From positions 77,528,501 through 77,592,500 of the forward strand of contig NC_064614.1 in the NCBI RefSeq assembly GCF_023898315.1: 64,000 nt of DNA, written 5' to 3'. A program made the translations under genes and the position numbers. Below, piece after piece: positions 52,240 through 62,942 of the stretch; the first letter of the stretch is position 1; each line of letters starts with the position of its first letter. The DNA is from Schistocerca nitens (lineage: Eukaryota; Arthropoda; Insecta; Orthoptera; Acrididae). The notes under the pieces were generated by a model. That model saw nothing but the letters and a program-made list of their open reading frames with translations, was not told the DNA's origin and searched no databases.

Positions 52240-53550
52240 GTGAAATCGTGGAAGTTTTAATCACAGACTTCTTGATCTTGTGAGCGGAGAGAAAAGGGCT
52301 GACATTTATTAGATCTCTAATTGTGGAATCCATGTTTTTTATTGTACTTCTGTATTATTTCACTGTGAAACTTATTTCAGTGTTCCAAAACGGTATTAAT
52401 AACTTATTATTACAATACTCTTCTTCATATTCTCAAATTTTATGTGCATTTAGCTTTTCTGCACGTATCATGAACGTCAATGCATCTCCAATCAACGTGT
52501 GGAAAATAGTACGTGACTGAACTATGGAAGCTGAGATGGCACACGGAGATATTGACCGCTATGGTCTGGACGTCCTATGCTTTAGACCTTCTCGCCACAA
52601 GTCTCCAGGCCGTCCAGGTAAATCCTGGGAGCGGCCGGATTAACGCCCTGTGCAATATTCACCCGCGGGCGTGTGCGCCGCTAATGCGCGTAATATGAGC
52701 GGCCGCTGATTCACGGCGGACAGTTGGCACCACTGTACCACTGTGCGTCAGGCCCGGAAGCGGTGGCGGTTAACGCGTCATTTGGCCGGTCACTAATCCC
52801 AGCAACTTGGACCGCGGGGGTAACACCGCCAGCAGAAATATACGTCCGCTTATTTCCGGAAAAGCGCCACAGTCTCTGGGAATCCCAGTGAGAGGAACGC
52901 CTAATGAATAAGCCACCGCGTAAGCGAGTCAACTTCTGACACAAACTCTGGAACGTTTTCACAACAATAATATTTTTCTGCCAGTATAAATTGCACACTA
53001 ATGTTGCCATCCTTGCTGTACTACAGGATTAACACTCAACTGAATACGACTGGCCAGCAGGAAGTAACCCCGTATTTTTTTAAAAACGTATGAAACTTTA
53101 AATTTGATCAATACCATATCTCACTGAGAGGGGAATTCCGCCTTATAGTTTTGTTTCCATCTAGACACGTTTCGGCACTTTTTATGCCATCTTCAATTGT
53201 TTAATTTTTTTTATTTTTTTCTGCAAGATGTTTTGTAGGTTAGTCTCTTCTATGGATTACACGAACTTTCGGCACAACATATTTACATTTCTTAGCAAGC
53301 ACGGAAATAAGGAGAAATGAAATAGTCACAAGGTGACTACTATATTTTACTTCTCTACCCATATAAAAGATCTGCCTCTTTCAGACACAGGTGGCACAAA
53401 GGTTCTTTCTGACCAAATGGACGAAATTAGCGTCTTTAGTACGCAGTTAAACTTTATGTAAAAATTGAATATAGAAGGTGAGCACATAATTTTTTTTTTC
53501 AGACGACTGTGGACAGAATCGATATTCCTGGTGAAATGCATGGTAAACAC
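52240..53550. other. Unassigned, with a GC-rich stretch 52,600-52,930
   Basis: 52,600-52,930 is GC- and CpG-rich (GGGAGCGGCCGGATTAACGC, TGAGCGGCCGCTGATTCACG) without a recognised repeat. 53,160-53,200 contains ACACGTTTCGGCAC and GCCATCTTCAATTG, the motif pair of short inverted-repeat elements. No gene is supported. Confidence 0.4.
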
Positions 53551-53561
53551 TGTGCTGTCTT

Positions 53562-53894
53562 GTTGTTGTTGTTGTTGTTGTGGTCTTCAGTCCAGAGATT
53601 GGTTTGATGCAGCTCTTCATGCTACTCTATCCTGTGCAAGCTTCTTCATCTCCCAGTACCTACTGCAACCTACATCCTTCTGAATCTGCTTAGTGTATTC
53701 ATCTCTTGGTCTCCCTCTACGATTTTTACCCTCCACGCTGCCCTCCAATACTAAACTGGTGATCCCTTGATGCCTGAGAACATGTCCTACCAATCGATCC
53801 CTTCTTCTTGTCAAGTTATACCACAAACTTCTCTTCTCCCCAAACTCATTCAATACTTCCTCATTAGTTATGTGATCTAACCATCTAATCTTCA
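53562..53894 (-). mobile_element. LINE-B copy 4, 333 bp, 5'-truncated, with TSD
   Basis: On the minus strand it covers only the last about 100 codons (IRWLDHITNEEVLN, LVGHVLRHQGITSLVLEG, KDVGCSRYWEMKKLAQ) and a (CAA)n tail. The flanks are GCTGTCTT at 53,554-53,561 and 53,895-53,902. Confidence 0.93.
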
Positions 53895-53917
53895 GCTGTC
53901 TTACAATATACTTATTA

Positions 53918-54544
53918 GCAACCGGTTTCAATCACAGATCCAGCCACGCGTGGTAGCCACGCGGTTTAAGGCGGCTTGTCACTGTCCACGTGGCTCCCCG
54001 CGTCGTAAGTTCGAGTCCTCCCTCGAGCATGGGTGTGTGTGTTTTCCTTAGCGTAAGTTAGTTTAAGTTAGATTAAATAATGTGTAAGCGTAGGGAACGA
54101 TGACCTCAGTAGTTTGGTTCCATAAGATCTTACCACAAATTATCATTTCATTGATCGTCTTCACAGTGGAAAAATATTGTGACAGCTTCACATGTCATAC
54201 ATGCTATTTAACCAGAAAAGACGTTGTTGATGACATGAAAACAACTGAAACAGATACTTTACGCCTTAATACCAGCTTAAGCTAACAGAAAAGAATGAAA
54301 AATGAAACCGATTGTGAGCAGTATGTGCACAGCACCATTGCTCAGGCCTGAACAATGGTGTTGTGCATCTATTGCAGACACATGGTTTCATTTTTCAATG
54401 TTTTCTGTTTGCTTAAGTCAGTATTATGACGGGAATTTTGTTTTTCTGATGTCTGCAAGACAGCTACGGCACGTTTTCTGGTTAAATGGCATGTATGACA
54501 ATATTTTTCCACTGTGAAAATGATCAGTGATTGAAACCGTTTTC

Positions 54545-54545
<1 letters not shown>
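53918..54545. mobile_element. Foldback element with about 200-bp arms and a SINE in one arm
   Basis: The left arm is 53,918-53,940 plus 54,138-54,340, and the right arm is about 54,345-54,540 inverted. Matching blocks include AACCGGTTTCAATCAC, TTCACAGTGGAAAAATATTG and ACAGAAAA..ATGAAAAATGAAACC. The centre is CACCATTGCTCAGGCCTGAA. An S2 SINE splits the left arm. No coding capacity. Confidence 0.85.
53945..54136 (+). repeat. SINE S2 copy inside the foldback arm
   Basis: GTGGTAGCCACGCGGTTTAA, the B box TAAGTTCGAGTCCTC, and the body GCGTAAGTTAGTTTAAGTTAG and TTTGGTTCCATAAGATC match the S2 copy at 2804. The edges show only GATC as a possible short duplication. Confidence 0.88.

Positions 54546-54614
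<69 letters not shown>
54546..54614. repeat. (AT)n microsatellite, left part
   Basis: An uninterrupted AT run next to the left end of a Tc1 element. The run continues on the other side of the element at 56,037. Confidence 0.98.
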
Positions 54615-56033
54615 CACTCCTGGAAATGGAAAAAAGAACACATTGACACCGGTGTGTCAGACCCACCATACTTGCACCGGACACTGCGAGAGGGCTGTAC
54701 AAGCAATGATCACACGCACGGCACAGCGGACACACCAGGAACCGCGGTGTTGGCCGTCGAATCGCGCTAGCTGCGCAGCATTTGTGCACCGCCGCCGTCA
54801 GTGTCAGCCAGTTTGCCGTGGCATACGGAGCTCCATCGCAGTCTTTAACACTGGTAGCATGCCGCGACAGCGTGGACGTGAACCGTATGTGCAGTTGACG
54901 GACTTTGAGCGAGGGCGTATAGTGGGCATGCGGGAGGCCGGGTGGACGTACCGCCGAATTGCTCAACACGTGGGGCGTGAGGTCTCCACAGTACATCGAT
55001 GTTGTCGACAGTGATCGGCGGAAGGCGCACATGCCCGTCGACCTGGGACCGGACCGCAGCGACGCACGGATGCACGCCAAGACCGTAGGATCCTACGCAG
55101 TGCCGTAGGGGACCGCACCGCCACTTCCCAGCAAATTAGGGACACTGTTGCTCCCGGGGTATCGGCGAGGACCATTCGCAACCGTCTCCATGAAGCTGGG
55201 CTACGGTCCCGCACACCGTTAGGCCGTCTTCCGCTCACGCCCCAACATCGTGCAGCCCGCCTCCAGTGGTGTCGCGACAGGCGTGAATGGAGGGACGAAT
55301 GGAGACGTGTCGTCTTCAGCGATGAGAGTCGCTTCTGCCTTGGTGCCAATGATGGTCGTATGCGCGTTTGGCGCCGTGCAGGTGAGCGCCACAATCAGGA
55401 CTGCATACGACCGAGGCACACAGGGCCAACACCCGGCATCATGGTGTGGGGAGCGATCTCCTACACTGGCCGTACACGACTGGTGATCGTCGAGGGGACA
55501 CTGAACAGTGCACGGTACATCCAAACCGTCATCGAACCCATCGTTCTACCATTCCTAGACCGGCAAGGGAACTTGCTGTTCCAACAGGACAATGCACGTC
55601 CGCATGTATCCCGTGCCACCCAACGTGCTCTAGAAGGTGTAAGTCAACTACCCTGGCCAGCAAGATCTCCGGATCTGTCCCCCACTGAGCATGTTTGGGA
55701 CTGGATGAAGCGTCGTCTCACGCGGTCTGCACGTCCAGCACGAACGCTGGTCCAACTGAGTCGCCAGGTGGAAATGGCATGGCAAGCCGTTCCACAGGAC
55801 TACATCCAGCATCTCTACGATCGTCTCCATGGGAGAATAGCAGCCTGCATTGCTGCGAAAGGTGGATATACACTGTACTAGTGCCGACATTGTGCATGCT
55901 CTGTTGCCTGTGTCTATGTGCCTGTGGTTCTGTCAGTGTGATCATGTGATGTATCTGACCCCAGGAATGTGTCAATAAAGTTTCCCCTTCCTGGGACAAT
56001 GAATTCACGGTGTTCTTATTTCAATTTCCAGGA

Positions 56034-56036
<3 letters not shown>
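54615..56036 (+). mobile_element. Tc1-like element J inserted in an (AT)n tract
   Basis: The left TIR is CACTCCTGGAAATGGAAAAA. The right end reversed reads TACTCCTGGAAATTGAAATA. They match for about 27 bp with a few differences. Length is 1,422 bp. Both sides are (AT)n, which supplies the TA target. There is one nonsense codon in the transposase. Confidence 0.97.
54859..55881 (+). pseudogene. Tc1-like transposase, element J, one nonsense codon
   Basis: A single frame of 340 codons plus stop runs from ATG (54,859) to TAG (55,881). That is the usual Tc1 length. The only lesion seen is TGA at 55,012-55,014, after STVHRCCRQ, probably from a Trp codon. The helix-turn-helix parts are YVQLTDFERGRIVGMREAGW and RIAQHVGREVSTVHR. 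The catalytic domain has RVVFSDESRFCLGANDGRM (first Asp), LLFQQDNARPHVSR (second Asp) and PARSPDLSPTEHVWDWMKRR (Glu, about 32 residues later). The end is IAAKGGYTLY. With read-through it could be a working enzyme that binds the TIRs and moves the element into TA. Confidence 0.95.

Positions 56037-56093
<57 letters not shown>
56037..56093. repeat. (AT)n microsatellite, right part
   Basis: The AT run resumes after element J. Together with 54,546-54,614 it suggests the element landed inside one longer tract. Confidence 0.97.
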
Positions 56094-56098
<5 letters not shown>

Positions 56099-56289
56099 AA
56101 TATTTACCATGCATTTCTCAAGAAGGATAAATGAAACACAGAAGACCACTTTTGGTGATGTTGGAATGGATGTCATCTGAGTTAGATATAAAATATTTTG
56201 CACATATCCTGCAGGAGTAGCTCCAGTAGCTGATCGAAAATAGTGTGGCCATCCTACTACGTCGATGACTGCACCAAACAAAACTTACA

Positions 56290-56520
56290 CCTTACTCGCA
56301 TTCGGGAAAAGGACGGTTCAAACCCGCAACCAGCCAGCCAGATTTAGGTTTCCTGTGATTCCCCTAAATCACTCCAGGCAGATGCCGGGATGGTTCCTTT
56401 GAAAGGTTACGGCCGGTTTCCTTCTCCATCACTGACACAACCTGAGCTTGTGCTCCGTCTCTAATTACCATGATGTCGACGGGACTCTTAAGCGCAATCT
56501 TCCTTCCTTCCTTCCAAAAT
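56290..56520 (+). repeat. SINE family S6 copy
   Basis: CGGTTCAAACCCGCAACC (B-box region), GATTCCCCTAAATCACT, GCCGGGATGGTTCCTTTGAA and TGAGCTTGTGCTCCGTCTCT are landmarks of a widespread insect SINE as I remember it. It ends in a TTCC-type simple repeat (CTTCCTTCCTTCC). Confidence 0.75.
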
Positions 56521-56814
56521 TTAAATCACAGGAGGACTAAACAATCAATATTTTGCAGGACAATCAATTATGAATTCCGCTACATGGCAGCACTCAATGG
56601 AAAACGAGGGGTCCTAGGACAATGAAATTTGGAAACATTGTTAAGGACGTGGGAAAGAGCAATATCGAATAAATCGTTAAAAGAAACACATTTTAATTTC
56701 AGCATGATAGGGTAACATTAGTTAATTGCGTACCACGTTACGTTACACGTTACAGACGTTGCTTAGTGTGACGACCGTTTGTATCCATGACAGCGTAGAC
56801 CCATTGTACAGTTA

Positions 56815-57072
56815 CTAATTCACAATTGTTGGCATAACGTTGCGAACGGTGGACCGTTGAATTTTCAGCTGTTGTGACACAGCTCGTGCACTGCTTGAAG
56901 ATAGCACGTGGAATCCAGGCTCTTCATCCATGGAAACAGTAAATTCTTCAAAAGCTTGTGGACCACTTGGTCGTCGGCCTCTCACAGGAACAATTCCCAA
57001 ACGGTTAGGTAATTCGTTATCATCGTTATTTCGATAAAACAGCTTTACCTTTCCCATGTTGACTGTCTGCAA
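56815..57072 (-). pseudogene. N-terminal fragment of a mariner/DUF4817-type transposase
   Basis: The open minus frame reads VKLFYRNNDDNELPNRLGIV, then PVRGRRPSGPQAFEEFTVSM and LSSSSARAVSQQLKIQRSTV before a stop. The YKNN...GRGRRP...SSARAVSRELxxxxSTVR pattern is the DNA-binding start of mariner-related transposases carrying a DUF4817-type domain. No catalytic part follows and no TIRs were found. The assignment rests on these motifs only. Confidence 0.6.
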
Positions 57073-57931
57073 CTTTAATGCCTACGTCACCGTACCAGTA
57101 CCGGCACCTTACGGCAAGTCGTGACACATGACACTAATACTAATAACAAAGCAAACCCTGTAACGCACAGTCTAAATACTGTTCCTTTAAGGATGAGCAT
57201 CCATACAGTAAATAGTCTTCCGTCTGTTTAATTATAATGACCCTTTATATTAAAACAATGGAAGCAAGACTAGAGAAAAATCAGGAACATGTTCATAGGA
57301 TTTGTCGATCGAGAAAACATTCGACAATGTAAAATGTTGCAAGACGTTCGAAATTCTGAGAAAAATATGGGTACGCTTTAGAGAGACACTGGTAATATAC
57401 AGTATGTACAAGAGCCAAGAGGGTATGATACGAGTGGACGACCAAGAAAGCGGTGTTCTGATTAAAAAGGGAGTAGTCGTACATCCCTACTGTTCAATCT
57501 GTCCGTCGAAGAAGCAATGATGGAAATAAAATAAAGGTTCAGGAGTAGAATTAAAATACATTGTGAAGGCATGACAGTGACACGATCCGCTGATGCCATT
57601 GCTATCCTGAATGAAAGTGAACATGAATTACATGATCTGCTGAATGGAATGAATAATCTAGTGAGTAAAGAATAAGGACTGAGAGTAAATCGAAGAAAGG
57701 TGAAAGTAACAAGAAGTAGCAGACATGACGACACTGAGAAACTTAACATCAGGACTGTTGGTCACGAAGTATGAAGGAATTCTGCTACCTGAGCAGTAAA
57801 ATAACCGATGACAGACGGAGCAAGGAGGACATCAAAAGCAGACTACCAATGGCAAAAACGGATTTCCTGGCCAAGAGAAGTCTACTAGTACCAAATACCT
57901 GCATAAATTTGAGGTAGAAATTTCTGAGCAT

Positions 57932-58384
57932 GTAATAAGTCAAAAATCCGCCTAAGTTGCGCAATGTTACTGGTCTTTACCCAGGTTTCAGCTAGAGTAA
58001 TCTAGCCTTCTTCAGCAATATAAAATAAAGTAATACATGCCAGAATAAAGCACATGCATTATTCTGGCATGTATTAGTTTATTTTATGCTTCTGAAGAAG
58101 GCAAGATTTGAAACTTCCTGGCAGATTAATACTGTGTGCCGGACCGAGACTCGAACTTGGGGCCTTTGGCTTTCGCCGGCAAGTACTTGCCGACGAAAGG
58201 CAAAGGTCTCGAGTTCGAGTCTCGGTCCGGCCCACAGTTTTAATCTGCCACGAAGTTTCATATCAGCGCACACTCCGCTGCAGAGTGAAAATCTCATTCT
58301 GGAAGGCTAGATTTCTCTAGCCGAAACCTTGTTAAAGACCAGCAACATTTCGCAACTGAGGTGTATTTTTGACATATTAATTTA
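57932..58384. mobile_element. Foldback element in LINE-A copy 3, carrying an S3 palindrome
   Basis: The left arm (57,932-58,020) and right arm (about 58,310-58,384) are inverted copies; matching blocks are GTCAAAAATCCGCCTAAGTT / GTCAAAAATACACCTCAGTT and GGTTTC(A/G)GCTAGAG. Inside, 58,010-58,098 is itself a strong palindrome centred on AGCACATGC. An S3 pair was later inserted at 58,107-58,303, flanked by AAGGCAAGATTT and AAGGCTAGATTT. Confidence 0.8.
58107..58303. repeat. Head-to-head S3 SINE palindrome
   Basis: Inverted copies of S3 meet at CCGGCAAGTACTTGCCG. Each carries the B box (GAGACTCGAACTTGG reversed on the left, GAGTTCGAGTCTCGG on the right) and CTGTGTGCC / GGCCCACAG ends. The right side continues into the S3 body (GCAGAGTGAAAATCTCATTC). 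Confidence 0.88.
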
Positions 58385-58769
58385 TCATATTGGCTGACAG
58401 GGCTGCAACACGTTAAAAATTCTGAGAATGTACGTTTGGACCACAGAATTGTACGGTAGCGAAACATGGACTGTGAGAAAACCGGAAAAGAAGAGAATCG
58501 AAGCATTTGAGATGTCGTGCTACAGACGAATGTGCAAAATTAAATGGAATGACAAAGTTACGACTGAGGAGGTGCTGCGCAGTATTGGAGAGGAAAGGAA
58601 TATGTGGAAAGCACTGATAAGGAGAAGGGACAGGATGATACGACATCTATTAAGACATGAGGAATGACTTCCATGTTACTAGAGGGAGCTGTAGAGGGCA
58701 CAGGAGAGGAAATCGTGGAGGGTTGCATTAAACCAGTCAGGAGACCGATGACAAAAACGAAAACAAAAA

Positions 58770-59680
58770 AAAAACATATTAAAACACTGAGGATCTTCAG
58801 TATGTTCACTGAGGTTATCCATTAGAACCACGTGTTTACTCATAGAAGGTTAAGCTTATGCATGATGTGCAAATCATTAATGAAATGGTAGAATCAGTAC
58901 TACACGATTCACAAGAATTACATGTACATTCTTCTTCACTGAATTAACATCTTCATGAGGAGACCTTCAGCGAGTTTATTTATTTATACTGAAAGACGTC
59001 AGTTCTTATTATTACTGACTACATTTTTTCGTGTGTCACTGTAATTTCGACATTTGGCATCTACAAGCATCAATAGGCGCACGTGTCAGGAAGACAGGGG
59101 GAAATAACGGAAGAAACGACAGTAAGCTCAGAAACTTGCTTATACACATGGGTGTACAATTACTTTGTGTCATTAAATTGCAGTGGTGATAACTAAAGTG
59201 TGTTGCGTCCTTCCACTGAACAAACCTAAATATATTACATAAATCCTCTATACGAATACTCACTATACGAATCTTTACGTCAGCCTACATACGACGGACA
59301 AAGGGTGGAGTAATTATATCTGTCACATTAGTGGTTTCATCCGTTCTTCGCTGTTTAAGTATTCTTCGTTCACTTTCTTTGACATTCTTCATACTGTGTT
59401 CGCTTAAACCACTAGCTTTATATACTTACAGGGTTTTGTCGACAGTTCATTGAAGCGAGAAATCAGGAACTTAGAACATGATGTATATCATGCAGTCACA
59501 TTACATGTTGCAATGTATGTGCGTTGTGGCTAATATGTAACTTACTTTACAGAACCGTCTTTCTTCATTACTTACATTCTCTGTCTTCTCGATACTTTTG
59601 TATATATTAAGATGATTTAAAATGGCATAACGACTAAACTGCAACAGCACATAATAAAATATAAACAGCCATAAGAGCCC
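58770..59680. other. Unassigned
   Basis: AT-rich sequence without recognised repeats. The frame at 59,501-59,929 (minus) lies partly in the LINE-B 5' region and has no motif. Confidence 0.4.
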
Positions 59681-59684
59681 CCAT

Positions 59685-62600
59685 GAACCATGGACCTTGC
59701 CGTTGGTGGGGAGGCTTGCGTTCCTCAGCGATACAGATGGCCGTACCGTAGGTGCAACCACAACGGAGGGGTATCTGTTGAGAGGCCAGACAAACGTGTG
59801 GTTCCTGAACAGGGGCAGCAGCCTTTTCAGTAGTTGCAGGCGCAACAGTCTGGATGATTGACTGATCTGGACTTGCAACACTAACCAAAACGGCCTTGCT
59901 GTGCTGGTACTGCGAACGGCTGAAAGCAATGGGAAACTACAGCCGTAATTTTTCCCGAGGGCATGCAGCTTTACTGTATGGTTAAATGATGATGGCGTCT
60001 TCTTGGGTAAAATATTCCGGAGGTAAAATAGTCCCCCATTCGGATCTCCGAGCGGGGACTACTCAGGAGGACGTCGTTATCAGGAGAAAGAAAACTGGCG
60101 TTCTACGGATCGGAGCGTGGAATGTCAGATCCCTTAATCGGGCAGGTAGGTTAGAAAATTTAAAAAGGGAAATGGATAGGTTGAAGTTAGATATAGTGGG
60201 AATTAGTGAAGTTCAGTGGCAGGAGGAACAAGACTTTTGGTCAGGTGAATACAGGGTTATAAATACAAAATCAATTAGGGGCAATGAAGGAGTAGGTTTA
60301 ACAATGAATAAAAAAATTGGAGTGCGGGTAAGCTACTACCAGAAGCATAGTGAACGCATTATTGTGGCCACGATAGACACGAAGCCTATGCCTACTGCAC
60401 TAGTACAAGTTTGAATGCCAACTAGGTCTGCAGATGATGAAGAAATTGATAAAATGTGTGATGAGATAAAAGAAATTATTCAGGTAGTCAAGGGAGACGA
60501 AAATTTAATAGTCATGGGTGACTGGAATTCGAGAGTAGGAAAAGGGAGTGGGTGAATATGGATTGGGGGAGAGAAATGAAACAGGTAGCCGTCTGGTAGA
60601 ATTTTGCACAGAGCATAACTTAATCATAGCTAACACTTGGTTCAAGAATCATAAAAGAAGGTTGTATACTTGGAAGAATCCTGGAGATACTAGAAGGTAT
60701 CAGATAGATTACATAATGGTAAGACAGAGATTTAGGAACCAGGTTTTAAGTTGTAAGACATTTCCAGGGGCAGATATGGACTCTGACCACAATCTATTGG
60801 TTATGAACTGTAGATTAAAACTGAAGAAAATGCAAAAAGGTGGGAATTTAAGGAGATGGGACCTGGATAAACTGAAAGAACCAGAGGTTGTACAGAGTTT
60901 CAAGGAGAGCATAAGGGAACAATTGACAAGACTGGGGGAAAGAAATACAGTAGAAGAAGAATGGGTAGCTCTGCGGGATGAAGTAGTGAAGGCAGCAGAG
61001 GATCAAGTAGGTAACAAGACGAGGGCTAGTAGAAATCCTTGGGTAACAGAAGAAATATTGAATTTAATTGATGAAAGGAGAAAATATAAAAACGCAGTGA
61101 ATGAAGCAGGCAAAAGGGAATACAAACGTCTCAAAAATGAGATCGACAGGAAGTGCAAAATGGCTAAGCAGGGATGGCTAGAGGACAAATGTAAGGCTGT
61201 AGAGGCTTATCTCACTAGGGGTAAGATAGATATTGCCTACAGGAAAATTAAAGAGACCTTTGGAGAAAAGAGAGCCACCTGTATGAATATGAAGAGCTCA
61301 GATGGAAACCCAGTTCTAAGCAAAGAAGGGAAAGCAGAAAGGTGGAAGGAGTAGGTCTATACAAGGGCGATGTACTTGAGGACAATATTATGAAATGGAA
61401 GAGGACGTAGAAGAAGATGAAATGGGAGATACGATACTACGTGAAGAGTCTGATAGAGAACTGAAAGACCTAAATCGAAACAAGGCACCGGGAGTAGACA
61501 ACATTCCATTGGAACTACAGACAGCCTTGGGAGAGCCAGTCCTGACAAAACTCTACCATCTGGTGAGCAAGATGTATGAGACAGGCGAAATACCCTCAGA
61601 CTTCAAGAAGAATATGATAATTCCAATCCCAAAGAAAGCAGGTGTTGACAGATGTGAAAATTACCGAACTATCAGTTTAATAAGCCACGGCTGCAAAATA
61701 CTAACCCGTATTCTTTACAGACAAATGGAAAAACTGGTAGAAGCCGACTTCGGCGAAGATCAGCTTGGATTCCGCAGAAATGTTGCAACACGTGAGGCAA
61801 TACTGACCATACGACTTATCTTAGAAAATAGATTAAGGAAAGGCAAACCTACATTTCTAGCATTTGTAGACTTAGAGAAAGCTTTTGACAATGTTGACTG
61901 GAATACTCTTCCAAATCCTGAAGGTGGCAGGGGTAAAATACAGGGAGCGAAAGGCTATTTACATTTCCAATTTGTACAGAAACCAGATGGCAGTTATAAG
62001 GGTCGAGGGGCATGAAAGGGAAGCAGCGGTTGGGAAGGGAGTGTGACAGGGTTGTAGCCTGTCCCCGATGTTATTCAATCTGTATATTGAGCAAGCAGTG
62101 AAGGAAACGAAAGAAAAATTCGGAGTAACAGAAATAAAACAGAAATAAAACAGAAATAAAAAAAATTGAGGTTCGCCGATGACATTGTAATTCCGTCAGA
62201 GACAGCAAAGGACGTGGAAGAGCAGTTGAACAGAACGGACAGTGTCTTGAAAGGAGAATATAAGATGAACATCAACAAAAGCAAGACGAGGATAATGGAA
62301 TGTCGGGTGATGCTGAGGGAATTAGATTAGGAAATGAGACACTTAAAGTAGTAAAGAAGTTTTGCTATTTGGGGAGCAAAATAACTGATGATGGTCGAAG
62401 TAGAGAGGATATAAAATATAGCCTGGCAATTGCAAGGAAAGCGTTTCTGAAAAATTGAAAATTGTTAACATCGAGTATAGATTTAAGTGTCAGGAAGTCG
62501 TTTCTGAAGGTATTTGTATGGAGTGTAGCCATGTATGAAAGTGAAACATGGACGATAACCAGTTTGGACAAGAAGTGAATAGAAGCTTTCGAAATGTGGT

Positions 62601-62935
62601 GCTACAGAAGAATGCTGAAGATTAGATGGGTAGATCACATAACTAATGAGGAGGTATTGAATAGAATTGGGGAGAAGAAGAGTTTGTGGCACAACTTTAC
62701 TAGAAGAAGGGACCGGTTGGTAGGACATGTTCTGAGGCATCAAGGGATCACGAATTTAGCATTGGAGGGCAGCCTGGAGGGTAAAAATCATAGAGGGAGA
62801 CCAAGAGATGAATACACTAAGCAGATTAAGAGGGATGTAGGTTGCAGAAAGTACTGGGAGATGAAGAAGCTTGCACAGGATAGAGTAGCATGGAGAGCTG
62901 CATCAAACCAGTCTCAGGACTGAAGACAACAGCAA
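59685..62935 (+). mobile_element. LINE-B copy 5, nearly full length (about 3.25 kb)
   Basis: A 5' region begins near CATGAACCATGGACCTTGCC, followed by endonuclease, RT and C-terminal regions and a short (ACA)n tail at 62,925-62,942. No convincing TSD was found. Of the five LINE-B copies here this is the only one with its 5' part. Copies at 25,917, 26,602, 37,470 and 53,562 are truncated. Confidence 0.92.
59986..62923 (+). pseudogene. LINE-B endonuclease/reverse transcriptase, few lesions
   Basis: The endonuclease starts LRIGAWNVRSLNRAGRLENL and ISEVQWQEEQDFWSGEYR. TGA at about 60,413 precedes MPTRSADDEEIDKMCDEI and VMGDWNSRVG. A small deletion near 60,545 changes frame to GEYGLGERNETGSRLVEFC, with the catalytic MDSDHNLLV. 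Another lies at 61,354 (ERWKE-stop). The RT runs APGVDNIPLELQTALG, IPIPKKAGVDRCENYRTISL, FLAFVDLEKAFDNVDW (motif A). A shift follows near 61,905, a TGA before QGCSLSPMLFNLYIEQAVKE (motif B, about 62,050), then RFADDIVIPSE (motif C, catalytic pair intact). The C-terminus ends WRAASNQSQD-stop at 62,923. The endonuclease resembles CFDP2/BovB, so I place it tentatively near RTE. Confidence 0.92.
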
Positions 62936-62942
62936 CAACAAG

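Larger units (their letters stand above)
57255..58765 (+). mobile_element. LINE-A copy 3, interrupted by a foldback element
   Basis: The first part, 57,255-57,931, begins in RT motif A (GFVDRENIRQCK in shifted frame). Motif C is changed to SADA, losing catalysis. GLRVNRRKVKVTRSSRHDD and YLSSKITDDRRSKEDIK-like sequence follow. The second part, 58,405-58,765, has LYGSETWTVRKPEKKRIEAF, MSCYRRMCKIKWNDKVTTEE and LIRRRDRMIRHLLRHEE, ending GGAGACCGATGACAAAAACG. An insertion of about 470 bp lies between, with a near duplication of AAATTTCTGAG / AAAATTCTGAG at its edges. Confidence 0.85.

Noticed and set aside
54546..56093. Paired AT tracts as TIRs or a CRISPR-like array
   Set aside because: They are plain (AT)n on each side of an inserted Tc1 and have no spacers.
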